From Actinobacteria bacterium IMCC26207 (GTDB taxonomy: Bacteria > Actinomycetota > Acidimicrobiia > Acidimicrobiales > Microtrichaceae), in assembly GCA_001025035.1 (NCBI GenBank), contig LCZK01000009.1, positions 496,001 through 560,000 on the forward strand: DNA of 64,000 nt. The letters run 5' to 3'. The notes under the pieces are model-generated. The model saw only the letters and a program-made list of their open reading frames with translations. It was not told the origin of the DNA and made no database searches. The number at the start of each line of letters is the position of its first letter. Positions within the stretch are counted from its first letter, which is position 1. The position numbers and the translations under genes were made by a program. Positions 31,090 through 39,280 of the stretch are shown in pieces.

Positions 31090-32766
31090 TTAGGTGCCAA
31101 TGGGAACAGTAAAGACCGCCGATAATGCCTCGAACTTGCTCAGGCGCGCAGTCACGAGCACTGTCCACTCTCCAGCAAACGGGAATCGCGCATAGGACAC
31201 CGAGTGGCCCTCAGTAATTGTCTGCATCTCGGGCTTGAGAGGCCCGATGTTGTCAGCAGCGAGTGAAAGTGAGAGTTCAAGCTCCTCGACTCCTGGCATC
31301 AGGCGACCATCAGAGCCCAGTGCGGTGACGTGTACCTCGTTCATCCCGCGCTGACCAGGATCAACTCGCAGCTCAACTTGCCCCGTACCGAATGCCGCTC
31401 GTTCGCTAAATGAACCGCCCGCAATGCCGCCTACTCCGGCTTGCGGGGGTGAAACCTGCGCCAGAGTTGCACCTAACAGGAGCGCTAGGGCCAAAACCAG
31501 CATTTCGATTCGTACGGACCTGCGCAGCTGAGACACTGCAGCAGATTGATCAGGAACTGGCTGATCGGGAACAGGTTGAGCTAGCAGTTTGGGAGTCAGC
31601 CGGTAGCGGTTCGAAAGCGCCAGACAGACTGCTACAAACAGCAACAGAAGTTTCAGCAAACCGAGTCGTCCGTACCAAGAACTCAGTAGCTCATTGAGCG
31701 GAACGCGATCTAGAATCAGTAATGCGCCAGTAATTCCAAGAATCACCACCGCTCCGATAGCCCAGGGTGACCTTTTGATAACAACTGCTTGAAGCTCAGT
31801 TGCAGAGGCTGAGCGAGTTCGGGCTTCCAGCCAGACCAACCCTGCGCCCCAGCACAACGCAGCCATCACATGGCCCAGAGTCAGCGTCACGGAGAGCGCA
31901 ATGGGATTGATCGCAACGGCATGCCCCTCGAGGGCGATAGTCGCCACAGTCAACACCGCAAGAACCGCTAGGGCTCGGTCGGCATTCCTGCTGGGTGTTG
32001 TTGGCTCAGCCGAGTCTGAATCCATTGATCGAGTCAGCCCTTGCCTGCAGAGCATCACTAACAGCCCGCTGATCGTGAGAAGCAAAGCCAAAGCAGTCAG
32101 GCGTCCCGTCGAAGTTGAAAAACTAACCGACCAGCCAGTAGAGAGAATCGGACCTGCGGCTGCTACCGAGCTGATCAGACTGACCAGAGCTCCAGCCGAG
32201 GCAACGGCCCAGAGGCCAATTGCACGCCGTCTTGGCCTACCCAAGTAGAGCGCGAGCGCTCCTATCGACATCACGGTTCCCAAAATTCGCAGCAGGCTCG
32301 GCCACAGGGCAACTCCCGATTCCGCGCCGGCCACAGGTTGGGTCAACGTTGCTACCCGCAAGTGAAACAGGTAGGCACCGCTGACCGCGTGGCCATCTGC
32401 CGAAACGGCTTTCCATGCAACGGTGTAGGAGCCGTCTGCGGTGAGCAGCGGCACCTGAGCAGTCATGGTGTTGCCTCGCGCAACGGCAGTAACCCCAGAG
32501 ACCTCGCTTGCGCTCGGATCAAAGAGGCGAATCCCTTGAGCCGGAATGGAGATTGTTTCAGTAAAGCTCAGGCTGATCTCTTTGGGAGACTCCTCTAAGA
32601 CGGCATCAGGTTCTGGGCTGACCCGGGTGAGAACGGCATGCGCCGAGGCTGGCCCTGCTCCAAAAATAAGAACTCCAAGCAAGAGCGCACATGCGGCTAG
32701 GACCCGGGGTGGCAGGGAACTTGGGCGTCGAGGAACCACTTGGCTCAACGTTGAGATACTCGGCAT
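31090..32766 (-). CDS. CopC-CopD fusion, copper resistance/uptake membrane protein
   Basis: A 558-residue protein. The signal peptide ends GAGPASA, giving mature HAVLTRVSPEPDA, where the N-terminal His and the later ADGHAVSGAYLF His resemble CopC Cu(II) ligands. The CopC beta-barrel spans about 40-135. Eight hydrophobic segments (about 150-430) form the CopD part, with in-membrane His in LEGHAVAINP and LGHVMAALCWGAG. A final periplasmic beta domain of about 110 residues follows, like the C-terminal domain of YtkA type. A 15-bp repeat gives QPVPD-QPVPD in a loop. It probably imports or handles copper, which fits the nearby copper oxidase genes. Confidence 0.87.
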   Translation of the reverse strand: MPSISTLSQVVPRRPSSLPPRVLAACALLLGVLIFGAGPASAHAVLTRVSPEPDAVLEESPKEISLSFTETISIPAQGIRLFDPSASEVSGVTAVARGNTMTAQVPLLTADGSYTVAWKAVSADGHAVSGAYLFHLRVATLTQPVAGAESGVALWPSLLRILGTVMSIGALALYLGRPRRRAIGLWAVASAGALVSLISSVAAAGPILSTGWSVSFSTSTGRLTALALLLTISGLLVMLCRQGLTRSMDSDSAEPTTPSRNADRALAVLAVLTVATIALEGHAVAINPIALSVTLTLGHVMAALCWGAGLVWLEARTRSASATELQAVVIKRSPWAIGAVVILGITGALLILDRVPLNELLSSWYGRLGLLKLLLLFVAVCLALSNRYRLTPKLLAQPVPDQPVPDQSAAVSQLRRSVRIEMLVLALALLLGATLAQVSPPQAGVGGIAGGSFSERAAFGTGQVELRVDPGQRGMNEVHVTALGSDGRLMPGVEELELSLSLAADNIGPLKPEMQTITEGHSVSYARFPFAGEWTVLVTARLSKFEALSAVFTVPIGT

Positions 32767-32775
32767 CACTTGTTC

Positions 32776-33405
32776 TCAAGTTATCGCGTCGGGAAGGGCT
32801 TGAGCCTTACGCTCACGACGCTTGCGAATCCATCTGACCGAAAAGAAGACCAACGCAATCAGGAGGATGAATGAAATCACTGGCACGAGGATGGCCAGAA
32901 AGACCATGACCACGGCCATCACATCCTCGATCAACGAGACAACAGGATTCCCTATCCCGCCAGTGCCGGCGCTCACAACTGGCCTCAAAGCGCTCCGACC
33001 CATATGCATCGTTCCCCCCAGAGCGATTCCGGCGCCCGCTGCAAGCACCGGATGGGAGTGAGACAACAAATCTGCCTGCGCCGAGAACACGATTGCCCCC
33101 GAAACTGGCGCAATGATCAGGCCAAATACGTGCAATACATGATCGATCACCACAATTTTGTCGCCGATGAGGTCAATAACAAACAACACACCCAAGACGG
33201 CCAGTGCCAAAGTTGAGCCAAGTTGCTCATAGCGGCCCGTGAGTTCTACCACTCCAAAGCGCTGTGCTAACCCCAAACCCAACAGGGGGATCCAAGCATT
33301 CAGACCAGACGAGGCCCCGAGCCCTATCGCACCTAGCAGGTTAGTGATCAACATAGGATCCACGGCTTGAGTCTTGCCCATCCGCAGGCTGGGGTTTCCA
33401 CTCAT
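32776..33405 (-). CDS. DUF4126 family membrane protein
   Basis: A 209-residue membrane protein with about five hydrophobic segments. DUF4126-like features are GLGASSGLNAWIPLLGLGLAQRF near the N-terminus, FVIDLIGDKIVVIDHVLHVF in the middle, and GALRPVVSAGTGGIGNPVVSLIED-like Gly/Pro loops. The C-terminus is basic. It lies 9 bp upstream of the CopC-CopD gene on the same strand, so they are likely co-transcribed. No biochemical function is known. Confidence 0.8.
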   Translation of the reverse strand: MSGNPSLRMGKTQAVDPMLITNLLGAIGLGASSGLNAWIPLLGLGLAQRFGVVELTGRYEQLGSTLALAVLGVLFVIDLIGDKIVVIDHVLHVFGLIIAPVSGAIVFSAQADLLSHSHPVLAAGAGIALGGTMHMGRSALRPVVSAGTGGIGNPVVSLIEDVMAVVMVFLAILVPVISFILLIALVFFSVRWIRKRRERKAQALPDAIT

Positions 33406-33487
33406 TGAAAAGAAACCCCGCTCAGCCGCACACTAACTCCCTAGTTGGCGGCTGAGGCATCCGACACGACCGAGCAGTAGGTACACC

Positions 33488-34582
33488 ATGGGGAAGGGAA
33501 TTCAGCCAGCACAGAGTTGCTCATCAGTTCTCGATGCTCTTGGTAGCACACCCAAAACCAAGAAAAGTTCTACAAGGCCGACAGCGCCCAAACGAACTGC
33601 TGTAGTCCTAGGGGCAGGCGGGACTGTCGGCATTGCGTTCCATGCTGGTGTGCTCAAAGCCATGGCAGAGGCTGGGATCGATCCAACTGCTGCCGAGTTC
33701 GTGGTGGGTACCTCCGCCGGTGCAATCGTTGGCTCAATTATGAGAACTGGCAATGACCTTGATCTGGTCTGGGACATGGCACATCAGGACCAAAATCCCT
33801 TTGCCGAAAACCAGCCATTCGTTCGGCCAGAAGTGGTCTTTAGCCAAGGGTGGCGAACACCAATTGGCCTAGCTCGGCGAGTCGCAGGCTCGGCATATGT
33901 ACTCCACCGCACAGTGATTCGCTGGCCAGCTATTCGTCCACCGCTCTCGCTGCAGCACTTCTACCGCGCTGGGATTGGCTCCGTCACCGAGCAACGAATG
34001 GAGTTCGCTAACTGGGCGGGGGAAGACTGGCCCGAAGAACACTTAGCGCTGTGCAGCTTTGACATCGTGACGGGGCAACGCGTTGTTCTGGGGCCAGCAG
34101 ATGCTCCACGGCCAGCACTACCCGATGCCATGCGCGCGGCGTCCGCCGTGCCACTGCTCTACCCACCGGTTCGACTTGGGCGTCGGCTACTCATTGACGG
34201 TGCAGTGAAGTCCTCTACCAACCTCGATGTAGCTATTGAGGCTGGAGCGGAACTCATCCTGGTTGCCGCTCCGCAGTCATTTGATCCAGCCCACAAACCT
34301 CCCCTACACCTGCGAGCCAGCAAGGAACTCTTCAATCGGCAACTTGATCGCGAACTGATCGCTGCAGACAAAGCCGGAGTTCAGGTCATTGCTATTCGCC
34401 CAACGGTTACCGAGGCGCACGAGCACGGTCTGAACCTGTTGCGCTCCGGGGAACACGGTCGCACAGCCGACCTCTCGCATGAGCACACCTCTGAGGTTCT
34501 GAAAACTCCCGAGGGTCGTTCGTTTGCAAAGGCCTGGAAAGCCTCAGTTGCTGCTCAGGCCGCTGCCAGAGTTGCTAGCTGA
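33488..34582 (+). CDS. Patatin-like phospholipase
   Basis: A 364-residue predicted cytoplasmic or membrane-associated lipid acyl hydrolase. The oxyanion Gly-rich loop is LGAGGTVGIAFHAGVLKAM (about 40-58), the nucleophile elbow GTSAG (about 76-80, Ser of GxSxG) and the catalytic Asp is in LIDGAVKSSTN (D-G-A). A basic 35-residue N-terminal segment precedes the domain. The last 60 residues are a charged helical tail. It is a single gene divergent from the DUF4126 gene. Confidence 0.88.
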   Translation: MGKGIQPAQSCSSVLDALGSTPKTKKSSTRPTAPKRTAVVLGAGGTVGIAFHAGVLKAMAEAGIDPTAAEFVVGTSAGAIVGSIMRTGNDLDLVWDMAHQDQNPFAENQPFVRPEVVFSQGWRTPIGLARRVAGSAYVLHRTVIRWPAIRPPLSLQHFYRAGIGSVTEQRMEFANWAGEDWPEEHLALCSFDIVTGQRVVLGPADAPRPALPDAMRAASAVPLLYPPVRLGRRLLIDGAVKSSTNLDVAIEAGAELILVAAPQSFDPAHKPPLHLRASKELFNRQLDRELIAADKAGVQVIAIRPTVTEAHEHGLNLLRSGEHGRTADLSHEHTSEVLKTPEGRSFAKAWKASVAAQAAARVAS

Positions 34583-34622
34583 ACCTGGCAGCAGTAGCAG
34601 TGGGAGTACCAGCGAGCGCGTT

Positions 34623-36260
34623 CTAGAGCAGCCCAGAGAAAAAGTCGTTGCCCTTATCATCAGTAATGATGAACGCTGGGAAGTTCTCGACCTCAATCTT
34701 CCATACGGCTTCCATGCCGAGTTCTGGATACTCCAGTACCTCGACCTTCTTGATTGCATCCTGGGCCAAAATCGCAGCCGGCCCACCAATCGAACCCAAG
34801 TAGAAACCACCGTGGTCCTTGCATGCGTTGCGAACCTGAGCCGAGCGATTTCCCTTTGCCAGCGTGATGAAGCTGCCTCCGTGCTGCATGAATAGGTCAA
34901 CGTAGCTGTCCATTCGACCGGCAGTGGTCGGCCCGAAACTGCCAGAGGCCATGCCCTCGGGGGTCTTTGCCGGCCCTGCGTAGTACACCGGGTGATCCTT
35001 CATGTACTGCGGCAGGCCCTCGCCAGAATCAATCCGCTCTTTGAGCTTGGCGTGAGCGATGTCTCGCGCCACTACTACTGGACCTGTTAGCGACAATCGC
35101 GTACGAATGGGATATTGACTCAGCTGGTTGCGAATTTCATCCATGGACTGATTCAGATCTACGTGGACTACCTCAGCCCGCAAGTCAGCCGCTGTGATCT
35201 CTGGCAAGTACTGCGCTGGATCAGTCTCGAGGTGTTCAACAAAGACCCCCTCTGCAGTGATTTTGCCAAGAGCTTGGCGATCGGCAGAACAACTCACTCC
35301 AATGCCCACGGGGCAGCTCGCACCGTGTCGAGGTAGACGAATCACTCGCACGTCATGGCAGAAATACTTCCCGCCGAACTGCGCCCCGATCCCAGTGGCA
35401 GATGCGAGCTGGAAAATCTGCTGCTCAAGGCCATGGTCTCGAATGGCATGGCCGAGTTCATTTCCCACCGTAGGTAGGCCATCCAAGTATCGGGCGCTTG
35501 CGTACTTCACCGTCTTCAGATTCATCTCGGCCGAGGTACCGCCAATCACGATTGCGAGGTGATAGGGAGGACAAGCAGAGGTACCGAGGGTGCGAATTTT
35601 TTCGTCAACAAATTTGAGCAGCGACTCCGGATTGAGCAGCGCTTTGGTTTCTTGGTACAGGAAGGTTTTGTTTGCGCTGCCGCCACCCTTCGTCATGACC
35701 AAAAAGTTGTACTCATCGCCATCAACAGCACTCAGATCAATCTGTGCAGGCAGATTCGTGCCCGTATTGCGCTCTTCGAAAGTCGTAATCGGAGCAAGTT
35801 GCGAATAGCGAAGATTCGTCTCGGTGTATGTGCGATACACACCCTCCGCGATCGCGGCCTCATCGCCGCCGGGGGCGTCAGTTCCTCCGTGAGTCCAGAC
35901 TTGCTGCCCCTTCTTGCCCATGATGATTGCAGTGCCGGTGTCTTGGCAGCTGGGCAGAATCATGCCTGCAGAAACACATGCGTTCTGCAGCATGGTTCGT
36001 GCCACAAATCGATCATTCTCTGTTGCCTCTGGGTCATCAAGAATTTTGGAGAGTTGTGCAAGGTGGCCTGGGCGAAAAAGATGCGAAATGGTGTGGACTG
36101 ACTCGGCAACCAACAAGGTCAGTGCCTGACGATCCACCTCCAGAATCCGACTACCTCGATACTCGCCGACAGAAACAAAGTCGCCGGTGAGCTTTCGGAA
36201 AGGAGCATCTGGCTTCGGCTGCGGAAACATGGGCTGGTACTCAAACTCAGGCATTCCCAT
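34623..36260 (-). CDS. Fumarate hydratase, class I (iron-sulfur)
   Basis: Converts fumarate to malate in the TCA cycle. At 545 residues it is the single-chain class I form (FumA/FumB-like), not the two-subunit kind. Cluster Cys are in [18 protein letters not shown] (about 107), [14 protein letters not shown] (about 235) and CPVGIGVSC (about 318-326). The catalytic C-terminal beta domain has the family motif [20 protein letters not shown]. The 4Fe-4S enzyme is oxygen-sensitive in well-studied bacteria. No strong ribosome binding site is seen at ATG 36260; ATG 36254 is an alternative. Confidence 0.93.
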   Translation of the reverse strand: MGMPEFEYQPMFPQPKPDAPFRKLTGDFVSVGEYRGSRILEVDRQALTLLVAESVHTISHLFRPGHLAQLSKILDDPEATENDRFVARTMLQNACVSAGMILPSCQDTGTAIIMGKKGQQVWTHGGTDAPGGDEAAIAEGVYRTYTETNLRYSQLAPITTFEERNTGTNLPAQIDLSAVDGDEYNFLVMTKGGGSANKTFLYQETKALLNPESLLKFVDEKIRTLGTSACPPYHLAIVIGGTSAEMNLKTVKYASARYLDGLPTVGNELGHAIRDHGLEQQIFQLASATGIGAQFGGKYFCHDVRVIRLPRHGASCPVGIGVSCSADRQALGKITAEGVFVEHLETDPAQYLPEITAADLRAEVVHVDLNQSMDEIRNQLSQYPIRTRLSLTGPVVVARDIAHAKLKERIDSGEGLPQYMKDHPVYYAGPAKTPEGMASGSFGPTTAGRMDSYVDLFMQHGGSFITLAKGNRSAQVRNACKDHGGFYLGSIGGPAAILAQDAIKKVEVLEYPELGMEAVWKIEVENFPAFIITDDKGNDFFSGLL

Positions 36261-36301
36261 ACGCTACGCGAGCAGACTGCTTACATCTATTTCGCCAGCC
36301 G

Positions 36302-36364
36302 CTACCCGCTCTACTCAGCTACTCGGCTACCCGCTCTACTCGGCTACCCGCTCTACTCGGCTAC
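36302..36364 (-). repeat. 17-bp tandem repeat carrying the carotenoid oxygenase stop
   Basis: CTACTCGGCTACCCGCT at 36319-36335 and 36336-36352 precedes the coding end CTACTCGGCTAC (36353-36364, stop plus E-A-V codons on the minus strand). Partial copies lie at 36302-36318. Each copy starts with CTA, the complement of TAG. Confidence 0.92.
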
Positions 36365-37672
36365 ATAGTTCCCGTGGAAACCGAATGGCACCCGCTGAGG
36401 CAGGTGAATAGTCGCTATGGGTTCGGCGAGCAGATCCTGTGCATCCAGAATCACTAAGTCTGAACGATCCGTACCTGTGTCGTAGACCATGCTCATCAGA
36501 TAGCCATCCCGTTCACTCGCAGTCTCCGAGGCGGGGACAAATACTGCTTCTCCTGCAAATCTGCCGGGCCCCATCTCGTGACGAGTCAGCGAGTCGGTTT
36601 GGAAGTCATAACAAGCAATGCTTGCTCCATCGAAAATCCCAGAAGCGCCCGAGTCCTCGGTGCCGCTGTACACACTCGTGGCCCACCCATAGCGATGTTT
36701 CTTACCGACTAGCCGCTCATCTACTCGCGGAAACTCAATTGGCTGGTCACTCAGTTGTTCCTCAGTAACCCTGCCGGACTGCAGGTCAAGCGTCCACCTC
36801 CAGAGGTACGGAATACTCTCATCTGGGCCGAGTCGACTCTGGTCGAACACCCGGTCGAAGCGAATTACATCGAGCACAATCAGTTGCTGCCCGTTCGCTC
36901 CGACTGCGTCGTGCGCGTTCACTGCGTGGAACACATAACAGGGGTTCACCTCGAACCATCGCAGCTGATCGGTGCCAGTACCTTGGCGCGGCAGTACTCC
37001 AACTCGAGCCCCGTAATCATTGCTCCATTCGTACGGCAGGCCGATTCCAGCCATGGCTTCTTCCAGATTGAACACAACGGGCAGATCGTAAAAAACCGCG
37101 GAACTTTCGGTGATAGAGATGTCATGAACCATCGGGCTGCCAGGCACCGGAATCTCTTCACGGCGAATCACAGTTCCATGAGGCCCAGTGACGGTGTACT
37201 CAATCACGTTGGGCAAGGACCAGATATAGCTAGCTGCATGAAGTTCCCCGCTGACAGGATCGACCTTTGGATGAGCGGTGTAACCGTGAGAGAGGGTGCC
37301 TCCAAAGTCACTGGTTCCGATCGTGTCGAGTTCGAATCCCAGTTCAACTGGCGGAGCCCCAGCCTCGACGAGCGCAAGAGTCCGACCATTCAGGCCAATC
37401 ACGTTTGTGTTCGGACCAAAGCCGCCCGGGCTTTTCACCCATCGATTTCGATACCACTCAGCCTGACCGCCTTGTAGACGAACCCCATGCACCATTCCAT
37501 CACCCAAGAACCAGTTATAGGTTTCCGGGTCAGCAGTGATTGGGTTCGGCCCATTACGCAGATACCGTCCGTTGAGTTCAGCAGGTATCTGACCCGTGAC
37601 CTGAAGGTCAAGAGCTGTGACCTCTTCAGTAACGGGCCCAAAGTTTCCACTCAAATATGGATTCGATTTCAT
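36353..37672 (-). CDS. Carotenoid oxygenase (RPE65/CCD family)
   Basis: A 439-residue non-heme iron dioxygenase that cleaves a carotenoid, apocarotenoid or stilbene-type double bond. The four iron-ligand His are recognisable: GYTAHPKVDP, SPMVHDISITES, CYVFHAVNAHDA and the C-terminal PFGFHGNYVAE. The seven-bladed propeller start LNGRYLRNGPNPI and WFLGDGMVHGVRL are typical. ATG 37672 has GAGAGA about 10 bases upstream; an in-frame TTG lies 6 codons earlier. It follows the DUF3499 gene by 14 bp. The stop is embedded in a 17-bp repeat. Confidence 0.92.
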   Translation of the reverse strand: MKSNPYLSGNFGPVTEEVTALDLQVTGQIPAELNGRYLRNGPNPITADPETYNWFLGDGMVHGVRLQGGQAEWYRNRWVKSPGGFGPNTNVIGLNGRTLALVEAGAPPVELGFELDTIGTSDFGGTLSHGYTAHPKVDPVSGELHAASYIWSLPNVIEYTVTGPHGTVIRREEIPVPGSPMVHDISITESSAVFYDLPVVFNLEEAMAGIGLPYEWSNDYGARVGVLPRQGTGTDQLRWFEVNPCYVFHAVNAHDAVGANGQQLIVLDVIRFDRVFDQSRLGPDESIPYLWRWTLDLQSGRVTEEQLSDQPIEFPRVDERLVGKKHRYGWATSVYSGTEDSGASGIFDGASIACYDFQTDSLTRHEMGPGRFAGEAVFVPASETASERDGYLMSMVYDTGTDRSDLVILDAQDLLAEPIATIHLPQRVPFGFHGNYVAE

Positions 37673-37686
37673 CAGGTCTCTATCTC

Positions 37687-38244
37687 TCAATTGGTTGAAC
37701 TGCTGTCGGTCGAACTGCTGCCGGTCGAACTGGTATCGGTAGAACTGGTATCGGTAGAACTGCTATCGGTAGAACTGGGAGCACCCAGTTCTTCACTAAG
37801 CGCAGAGCGCTGAGGGCCTGTTGTTTTTAGCGCACGAGACAGCAAAGAGGGCTTCGGCTTGCTCTTCGCTTTCGCTCGCGCTGGTTTCGGCTCAGAAACT
37901 TGCGCCGGTTCTTCCTCAGGCTCTGGTTCAGGCTCGGGCTCTGGTTCAGGCTCGGGCTCGGGCGTCACTACGACTGGCTCGGGCTCTACTAGCTGCACTG
38001 CAGAAGGTGAGGGCGCAGCAGGTGAGGGAGCGACTGGTGAGGGAGCAAAAGCGAGCTGCCTGCGGTCCTCGCATTCCCAACCTTGCGGCACCTTCAGGTT
38101 GGTTGCATGAGTGCCGCAGAGTTCTTGAGCGGGACCCGGTTCGGGTGGCAGCGCGTCAAGCCAAGCGTGACAGTTGACTGGGTCATAAGAGAGTTGCGCT
38201 TCGGCAAGGTGATCACATCCTGTGCGCATACAGAGCCTGGCCAT
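37687..38244 (-). CDS. DUF3499 family protein with low-complexity C-terminal extension
   Basis: Residues 1-60 match the short actinobacterial DUF3499 family, with Cys pairs likely to bind zinc: RLCMRTGCDHLAEAQLSYD and AQELCGTHATNLKVPQGWEC. The following 120 residues are low complexity: Pro/Ala/Ser, an EP repeat (nine Glu-Pro units), a Lys/Ala-rich stretch, and a Ser-Thr-Asp tail from a 15-bp repeat (SSTDS units). Typical members as I know them are about 100-130 residues, so the tail is an extension. Function unknown; it is often near cell-wall sugar genes. Confidence 0.72.
   Translation of the reverse strand: MARLCMRTGCDHLAEAQLSYDPVNCHAWLDALPPEPGPAQELCGTHATNLKVPQGWECEDRRQLAFAPSPVAPSPAAPSPSAVQLVEPEPVVVTPEPEPEPEPEPEPEPEEEPAQVSEPKPARAKAKSKPKPSLLSRALKTTGPQRSALSEELGAPSSTDSSSTDTSSTDTSSTGSSSTDSSSTN
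37690..37779 (-). repeat. 15-bp in-frame tandem repeat in DUF3499 protein tail
   Basis: About six copies of an AGTTCTACCGATAGC-like unit on the minus strand encode S-S-T-D-S/T repeats up to the stop codon. Period 15 keeps the frame. Confidence 0.88.
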
Positions 38245-38253
38245 GACTGCAAT

Positions 38254-39102
38254 CTATCGCCGCTCTCTGCGCAGTGGGCCAGAAGGGCGTTGAACGCGCA
38301 GCTCAGTAACGTCCATCTCAGAGCTACTCAAGGTATCAACAACTGCGTAAGCCAATGACTCCACAACCGTTCTGCCGCTTGGACGAGCAGGTTCTGTGGA
38401 AAGGTCCGACCAGGTCTGAGCCACTGCATCAACGATCAGCACTCGCACCCCCAGCCGAGCCGTCTCGGTTCGCAACTCCTGCGCAAAGGCCTGCACTGCA
38501 GCCTGCGAAATTGTGTGATGGACATCCCCGCCCGCCACCGAACTCGGGTCGGTCTCGGTGGCAACAAAAAACACCACCTGACCCTGAGCACTTGTCAGCA
38601 CCGGTAGCAGTTGCTGACTAAGTAGGTATGGGCCACGCAGGTTCCAGAGGTAGTGCTCGTCAAGACTCTCCACAGCGCCAGTCGCTACAGATGCAGGGGC
38701 TTGTAAGCCGGCTGCGTGGATCAAAAGGTCAACGGGTCGGCCCATCCGATGAATAAAGTCGGTTGCCGACAGCACCTCTGACTCAGAGGACAAGTCACAG
38801 CGAAGCATTACTGAACGCACACTGGGGTCGAGTTCGGAAAGGGTGCGGCGAAGCTCCACCGGGTCATCGCCCATCAAGCAGATATCAGCTCCACGAGCAC
38901 CAAGTTCAGATGCCATGGCTGCGCCGAGCAATCCTGCGCCTCCGGTAATGACAGCTAGCCGGCCACGGAGCGACAGTTCAGGATCGAGCACTGCAGAAGT
39001 TCCCTCTTCTACCCCATCAGCATCTGGCTGGTAAGAACCAAAAAGTGGCTGACGGGTTGCACCGAAGCTGGGTTCAGTTCGGCTGCGGTGGCTGCTCGTC
39101 AT
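38254..39102 (-). CDS. Short-chain dehydrogenase-like protein with altered catalytic residues
   Basis: A 282-residue SDR-fold protein with a 45-residue N-terminal extension. The nucleotide site is LAVITGGAGLLGAAMASEL, followed by DLSSESEVLSA and LLIHAAGLQAPASV (NAAG becomes HAAG). The catalytic YxxxK is replaced by HTISQ (in GGDVHHTISQAAVQ), and there is no Ser at the usual place upstream (VVFFVATETDP). It is therefore probably not a standard oxidoreductase; it may bind NAD(P) without catalysis. It is 9 bp upstream of the DUF3499 gene, likely one operon. ATG 39102 is preceded by AGAGGA. Confidence 0.72.
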   Translation of the reverse strand: MTSSHRSRTEPSFGATRQPLFGSYQPDADGVEEGTSAVLDPELSLRGRLAVITGGAGLLGAAMASELGARGADICLMGDDPVELRRTLSELDPSVRSVMLRCDLSSESEVLSATDFIHRMGRPVDLLIHAAGLQAPASVATGAVESLDEHYLWNLRGPYLLSQQLLPVLTSAQGQVVFFVATETDPSSVAGGDVHHTISQAAVQAFAQELRTETARLGVRVLIVDAVAQTWSDLSTEPARPSGRTVVESLAYAVVDTLSSSEMDVTELRVQRPSGPLRRERR

Positions 39103-39280
39103 GCGGATGGGTCCTCTCGTGCTAATCGACTATCTCTCGCAGACTCGCTGCTTCTGGGTTCCTATATCGGCAGAAAAGCACAGGTACTAAGCAGTTCTCA
39201 AGGTTAGGGCGAATTTTCAGGGAGACTTTTAATCAGCGAATTTCTCAAGTCGCTCAAGAATCAGGTCGATTGGATTCCTC
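39103..39280. promoter_or_regulatory. Divergent region between SDR and SpoIID-like genes
   Basis: A 178-bp gap between divergent starts, AT-richer than its surroundings. GCGAATTTTC and GCGAATTTCTC form an imperfect direct repeat around 39209-39247. No promoter boxes are assigned. Confidence 0.3.

Noticed and set aside
37860-38110. Plus-strand Gly-Ser-rich ORF opposite the DUF3499 tail
   Set aside because: It is the reverse of the EP repeat; the DUF3499 domain supports the minus strand.
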